A model generated the notes under the pieces. It saw only the letters and a program-made list of their open reading frames with translations. It was not told where the DNA came from and did not search any database. DNA of 64,000 nucleotides from Amycolatopsis vastitatis (GTDB lineage: Bacteria > Actinomycetota > Actinomycetes > Mycobacteriales > Pseudonocardiaceae): positions 186,001 through 250,000 of the forward strand of contig NZ_NMUL01000039.1 in the NCBI RefSeq assembly GCF_002234595.1, given 5' to 3'. Numbering within the stretch: the stretch's first letter is position 1; every line of letters begins with the position of its first letter. The position numbers were made by a program, and so were the translations under genes. Below are positions 60,466-64,000 of the stretch, in pieces.

Positions 60466-62026
60466 CCCCCACCCCCCAGGTCTCATTCTCTTCGGCCTGG
60501 GGTTTTGTGGTATCTGGAATCATTCCTTCCACTTCCTCTCCGTCCATTGTGGTCTCCTGCGAGCCCGAGGGGAGCCCGAGAGCGCAAGCCGGGTGCAACG
60601 CCTTCCGCGGGATAGCACCAGCCAGCTTCCGGGCCGCATCAGCGGCGACCTCTTCGGCAACGTTCGTGTACAGATCCATCGTCACCTTGATCGACGAATG
60701 CCGGAGCATGTGCTGGATCACCTTCATGTCCACCCCCGCCCCCAACGCCAGGGTGGCCGCCCCGTGGCGGAGGCCGTGCAGGGTGATCGGGGGCAAGCCG
60801 GCCAGCTTGATTAGCCGCGCGAACTCGTCGGCAACGTCAGCCGGATGTAGTGGACTGCCATCCGGCTCGGTGAAGAGCAAGTCGTGATCCACCCAGTCGT
60901 CGCCGAGCCGAGCCTTCGCCTCGTCCTGGCGAGCCAGGTGCGCGCGCAGCACCAAGACGGTGCTCGGGTCGAGGGAGACGATGCCTTCCGAGGACGGGGT
61001 CTTGGGCTTGCTCTGGCCGGTCTCCCACCCGTATTGCACGATCTGGTTGGCAACCTCCAGGGACGCCGCGTCCAGGTACGTGTCCGAGCGCCGCTGACCG
61101 CAGCCCTCGCCCCGCCGCAAGCCGGTGTGGGCGATCAGGTGGAACAGCGGATACAGCCGGTGGTTCACGGTGAAGTCCAGGAACTGGCCGGTCAGGTCTC
61201 CCGTCCACACCATCACCGGATACGGCACCTCGCCGGTGCGGCGCCACTTGGCGATGCGCTCCGGGGTCCACAGCTTCGGCTTCGGCCGCACCGCTGGCGG
61301 CAACTCGACCAGCTTGGCGACATTGTGGGTCAGCAGGCCCTGGTCCACCGCCGGCCGCAGGATCGCCCGCAGCGTCTCCTTGATCCGGTGCAGCGATGTC
61401 GGCCCGACCGGACGCTGCCACTTCACCGCCGCCACCTTCTTCGGGTCGCCGCTGGCCCGGTATTCGGCGATCAGCTCGTTGCGCTCCACGATCGCCTCGA
61501 ACATCGCATCCAGATGTCCAACCCGCAGCCGGTCGCGCCGAACCTTGCCTAGGTGCGGCCGGAGGTAGAGCCGGACGTGCGACTCGTAGGAGCGGTACAT
61601 GTTCCGACTCACCGTGCGCTTCTTCCGCACCAGAAACTCGTCGAACACCGCGTCCATCAGCGGCTGTTCCAGCACCGCGGATCCGGCTCGGACGAGACGG
61701 CGCACCGTCTCGGTCTCGGGCAGCGGTTCCTTCTGCGAGATCAATCCCGCGAGCAAGTCTCCGATCTTCCGCAGCGTCTCGGTGTCACCCGCCTCGGCGA
61801 TCCCGAGCAGGTCTCGCGCCCGCTGCAGCCCATTCTCGGCCTCGGTCGCACTCTCGTAGCCGCCGCGGCGCCGCGGGCGGCGGTTGCCCTGTGCGTCCTT
61901 CGGCAGCTCGATCCGGAAGTACCACTGCCCGTGCCGCTTGTTCGCCAGCTTCGGACACGCCTCGCCGAGCGACTTCCCGTTCTCGTCCCGGCACGAACAC
62001 CGCCGGTACACCGACCCATCGGCCAC
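60404..62026 (-). CDS. int: Tyrosine site-specific integrase
   Basis: A 540-residue recombinase. An AP2-like/zinc-like N-terminus with cysteines (YRRCSCRDENGKSLGEACPK) is followed by a SAM-like core-binding domain (about residues 140-260) and the catalytic domain with HTGLRRGEG (Arg), HGLRHGAATLA (His417, Arg420), MLRHSS (His443) and DLYTN (Tyr453). The residues after the first arginine (GCGQRRSDTYLDAA) depart from the usual hydrophobic pattern, but the catalytic set is complete. The GTG follows GGGAGAGGA. The last 20 codons run antisense into tRNA-Lys. Confidence 0.93.
   Translation of the reverse strand: MADGSVYRRCSCRDENGKSLGEACPKLANKRHGQWYFRIELPKDAQGNRRPRRRGGYESATEAENGLQRARDLLGIAEAGDTETLRKIGDLLAGLISQKEPLPETETVRRLVRAGSAVLEQPLMDAVFDEFLVRKKRTVSRNMYRSYESHVRLYLRPHLGKVRRDRLRVGHLDAMFEAIVERNELIAEYRASGDPKKVAAVKWQRPVGPTSLHRIKETLRAILRPAVDQGLLTHNVAKLVELPPAVRPKPKLWTPERIAKWRRTGEVPYPVMVWTGDLTGQFLDFTVNHRLYPLFHLIAHTGLRRGEGCGQRRSDTYLDAASLEVANQIVQYGWETGQSKPKTPSSEGIVSLDPSTVLVLRAHLARQDEAKARLGDDWVDHDLLFTEPDGSPLHPADVADEFARLIKLAGLPPITLHGLRHGAATLALGAGVDMKVIQHMLRHSSIKVTMDLYTNVAEEVAADAARKLAGAIPRKALHPACALGLPSGSQETTMDGEEVEGMIPDTTKPQAEENETWGVGVRHQGLEPRTRWLRASCSAN
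60425..60470. other. Probable attL of the integrative element (3' half of tRNA-Lys)
   Basis: A tyrosine recombinase gene ends inside the tRNA on the opposite strand, and the tRNA is intact. This is the usual left junction, where the attachment core restores the 3' half of the tRNA. The exact core length needs the other junction, which lies beyond the window. Confidence 0.6.
60474..60506 (+). terminator. Terminator after tRNA-Lys
   Basis: CCCCAGG (60474-60480) pairs with CCTGGGG (60496-60502) and is followed by TTTT. The arms resemble those after tRNA-His. It lies within the 3' end of the antisense integrase gene. Confidence 0.7.
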
Positions 62027-62138
62027 CGAAAATCCTCTCCCCTCATTCGTCAAGCACCCACCAGGGGCTTTCTCCAGGCTTGATACTCGCGCTGCCACCA
62101 CCACTCGGGGAAGCCCAAGCCCAGCAAAGATCACCGGA

Positions 62139-62357
62139 TCAGGTGGCCAAACCCAGCAACCGCAACAAACCGGACGTCGGCACCCGATACCCGGCACCAA
62201 CCCGGAACACCGGGCAAGGAAAAGAGCCACCCCGAGCCAACGCATACGCCGTCGTGCGCCGAATCCCCAACGCTCGCGCGGCCGTCATCAGATCCACCAC
62301 GGCCGGCAACGCTGCCACCTCCGCCAGCGTCATCGCCTGCCCCAGCTCAGCCGTCAT
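62139..62357 (-). CDS. Small helix-turn-helix protein, excisionase-like
   Basis: A 72-residue protein whose centre (VVDLMTAARALGIRRTTAYA then LARGGSFPCPVFRVGAGYRV) matches the MerR-like winged HTH of excisionase/AlpA proteins; the FRVGxxYRVP strand is characteristic. It sits just upstream of the integrase on the same strand, the usual place of xis. Its ATG overlaps the methyltransferase stop (ATGA), so it is translated with the methyltransferase genes. Confidence 0.82.
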   Translation of the reverse strand: MTAELGQAMTLAEVAALPAVVDLMTAARALGIRRTTAYALARGGSFPCPVFRVGAGYRVPTSGLLRLLGLAT

Positions 62358-63163
62358 GTCGCCAGGCCCAGGCGTCGCAACGCGAGTGCGTGACACTCCG
62401 GATCGAGGTCGATCCCGATGAAACGGCAACGATGCTCCAACGCCGCGATACCGGTCGTCCCGCTCCCAGAGAACGGATCGAGAACGGTCCCGCCCGGACG
62501 ACACCCCAGCCGCACACACCGCCGCGCGATCTCCAGGGTGCCCACAGCCGGATGATCTACTCGCTTCCGGTCAGCCGAGACCGTCCACACCTCCGTCTCG
62601 CTGCCGGTCTCGTCGCGGTCTCGCCGGTCTCGGGCCAATGCGAAGATGGTCTCGTATCGGTGCGCGAACCGGTCTCGGACGCTCTCGGGCCGGGCATTCG
62701 GTTTATGCCAGACGATCTCGCGCCACACCAGCCAGCCTCGGTCCAGCAGGGCAAGCGCGACCCGCCAGGGCACACCGACGAGATCCTTCGCCCGATACGA
62801 CGCCTGCGGCGGCCGATGTGTCCCGTACGGAGTACGAGACCGCTCCGCCGCCGTACGCGCAGTAGATCCGGCCGCCACGTAATGACCCCATGAACCGCCG
62901 TAGCTGTCCCCGAGGTTGAGCCACACCGTGCCTTGTGGAGTCAGCACCAGAGCGAGCTCGTCGAAAAGTTCGACAAGGCGGGCAACATACTGGTCCACAG
63001 TCGATTCGATACCCAGTTGGCGGCCGATCCGGTAATCACGCAGCCCCCAGTACGGCGGCGAAGTCACCACGCAGTCCACCGACTCGGCCGGCAGCTGTCG
63101 CACCACGTCGGCTGCATTTCCACTGTGGAGCGCGACTTGACCGTCTTCGTACACCGTCTTCAT
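62354..63163 (-). CDS. Beta-class DNA methyltransferase (N4-cytosine or N6-adenine)
   Basis: A 269-residue SAM-dependent DNA methyltransferase. Catalytic motif IV comes first (VDCVVTSPPYWGLRDY, about residue 33), and the SAM-binding motif I last (GGTVLDPFSGSGTTGIAALE, about residue 235), the circularly permuted beta order. SPPY favours N4-cytosine, but N6-adenine is possible. The target-recognition region lies between. No restriction nuclease is adjacent. The ATG at 63163 follows GGGACGG and overlaps the stop of the degenerate homologue upstream. Confidence 0.92.
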   Translation of the reverse strand: MKTVYEDGQVALHSGNAADVVRQLPAESVDCVVTSPPYWGLRDYRIGRQLGIESTVDQYVARLVELFDELALVLTPQGTVWLNLGDSYGGSWGHYVAAGSTARTAAERSRTPYGTHRPPQASYRAKDLVGVPWRVALALLDRGWLVWREIVWHKPNARPESVRDRFAHRYETIFALARDRRDRDETGSETEVWTVSADRKRVDHPAVGTLEIARRCVRLGCRPGGTVLDPFSGSGTTGIAALEHRCRFIGIDLDPECHALALRRLGLAT

Positions 63164-63720
63164 GCCGCCGTCCCTGCTCCGCCAAAGGGCGCGATGAGCT
63201 CCGGACTCTGGAACGGGTCCACAAGAACCCCCGTCGAAGGACAGCTGGCCGTGATGCAACGGGTCACGAAGCTGTCGCCGTCAAGTGCAACGTCTCCTGG
63301 GTTCTTCCCGTGGAGGAGCTTGAAAAAATACTTCGGCTGCTTCACCAGTAAGAAACCCATCTCGCAGCGAGACCGGTTGGCCGCTGCGCTTGCGACGAGC
63401 GCGTTCCGCAGCAACCACCCCTCTCGTTGCAACGCGAACACGACTCGCCACGGCAAGCCCAGCAGAGAACCAGAGGGGCCACGTCGATCGCCGAGGATCA
63501 GCCATGTCGTACCAGCGGGGCGGAGAACACGACGAACGTCCGTCCACACGTGCCGTATGCCGGCCACGACGTCGTCAACGCAAGCCTGTGACAGGGCTGG
63601 CCGAGCCAGCACGCAATCCACGGAAACATCAGGCAACAGTGCGACGTATCGGACAGCCGCTGCCACGGATTCACCAAAGACATCTGACAACAAAGGAACC
63701 TCCGCGTCACTCACCGACAC
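63160..63720 (-). CDS. Degenerate methyltransferase homologue lacking catalytic motifs
   Basis: A 186-residue protein that aligns with the next gene over its whole length: VSVDCVLARPALSQA against ESVDCVVTSPPYWGL, TTWLILGDRRG against TVWLNLGDSYGG, LLGLPWRVVFALQREGWLLR against LVGVPWRVALALLDRGWLVW, and GVLVDPFQSPELI against TVLDPFSGSGTT. Both the catalytic SPPY and the SAM-binding FxGxG are lost while the fold-determining stretches remain, and the frame is intact. It may be a non-catalytic partner or target-binding subunit, or a decaying duplicate. Start GTG at 63720 or 63714. Confidence 0.72.
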   Translation of the reverse strand: MSVSDAEVPLLSDVFGESVAAAVRYVALLPDVSVDCVLARPALSQACVDDVVAGIRHVWTDVRRVLRPAGTTWLILGDRRGPSGSLLGLPWRVVFALQREGWLLRNALVASAAANRSRCEMGFLLVKQPKYFFKLLHGKNPGDVALDGDSFVTRCITASCPSTGVLVDPFQSPELIAPFGGAGTAA

Positions 63721-63830
63721 GAGACACGGACGTCACAGGGCGAATTAATGCACGGACTCATCAAGAACACGATTTGGTTCCGGATCGACTGTCGGTGTCG
63801 CGTGTCGCCCGGCCCCGGCGACTACCCCAT

Positions 63831-64000
63831 ATGTCTCCGAACTCGGACACCGACCGCATACGCGACGTACTCAAAGCCGTGCGACGCGGAACCGAGATGG
63901 TATGCAGCGACCTAAGTGCCGACGCACTGGCCGTCACACAGGAACCCGCGTACCAAATGCCTGCAAGGGTCATCCGGCGCGTTCTCCTGGCCGCGACCGC
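63831..64000 (+). CDS. Possible partial gene at the window end
   Basis: A plus-strand frame open to the window edge begins MSPNSDTDRIRDVLKAVRRG and continues TEMVCSDLSADALAVTQEP. Codon use is less GC-biased than the chromosome but fits the element. No family recognised and no ribosome site seen. An opposite-strand frame covers the same bases, so coding status is uncertain. Confidence 0.3.
   Translation, partial: MSPNSDTDRIRDVLKAVRRGTEMVCSDLSADALAVTQEPAYQMPARVIRRVLLAAT

Larger units (their letters stand above)
60466..64000. mobile_element. Left end of an integrative element in tRNA-Lys (continues past window)
   Basis: Signs are the tRNA target, the adjacent inward-reading tyrosine integrase, a small excisionase-like HTH gene, and DNA methyltransferase genes, with lower GC and more A/T-ending codons near the end than in the flanking chromosome. 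Actinomycete integrative conjugative elements and prophages both have this left end; no replication, transfer or capsid gene is visible yet to tell which. Confidence 0.75.

Noticed and set aside
63761..63973. A 70-codon minus-strand frame at the window end
   Set aside because: Serine/arginine-rich with no domain. The opposite strand has an equally plausible partial frame, and neither can be settled without more sequence.

Overview
The window is high-GC actinobacterial DNA. The best fit is a Pseudonocardiales genome of Amycolatopsis type. This rests on GC-biased third codon positions, frequent GTG/TTG starts, an Emb-type cell-wall arabinosyltransferase, an oligoribonuclease next to tRNA-His, and a complete-looking aerobic cobalamin set arranged as in mycobacteria and their relatives. 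The genus is an inference from gene content; no rRNA is present to confirm it.

Layout. Bases 1-3100 hold the 3' part of gltB and all of gltD. Bases 3160-9420 hold accessory genes: an SDR with a divergent TetR regulator, an ArsR-type regulator, a secreted ricin-type lectin, a PucR-type regulator, a secreted I36-type inhibitor and a ROK kinase. Bases 9470-42760 are dominated by vitamin B12 genes in several blocks: riboswitch-cbtB-cbtA (cobalt uptake); cobQ-cobD (minus); cobU-cobT and cobS (plus); cobC-cobB-cobO-chelatase I/D (minus); cobL-cobM-oxidoreductase-cobK-bluB (plus); cobG-cobH-cobIJ (minus); and a second riboswitch-cobN (plus). Interspersed are a WYL regulator and VOC protein, the arabinosyltransferase, an S53 peptidase, and an ABC exporter with its own small XRE regulator. 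Bases 42800-60230 are mixed chromosomal genes: a chitinase with a DasR-like site, a RibD-like enzyme with inverted domain order, proA, an M50 protease, AlkA, a methyltransferase, an M20 hydrolase, an HtrA-like protease, a HerA-like ATPase, orn, tRNA-His, a GT87 mannosyltransferase-like protein, an MHS transporter and an L,D-transpeptidase lipoprotein.

From the tRNA-Lys gene (60393-60465) to the window end lies the left end of an integrative element. A tyrosine recombinase reads into the tRNA from the opposite strand. Behind it come a small HTH protein, a beta-class DNA methyltransferase and a second methyltransferase homologue whose catalytic motifs are lost. The three genes upstream of the integrase overlap by ATGA junctions. 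The active/inactive methyltransferase pair is the least explained arrangement in the window.

How the genes work together. CobI/J, G, M, K, L and H build hydrogenobyrinate by the oxygen-dependent route. CobB amidates it and CobN with the I/D chelatase inserts cobalt. CobO, CobQ and CobD take it to adenosylcobinamide phosphate. CobU, CobT and CobS attach the lower ligand supplied by BluB. CbtAB brings in cobalt. The first methyltransferase (cobA/SUMT) and cobF are not in the window. Both riboswitches sit on metal steps (cobalt uptake and cobalt insertion).
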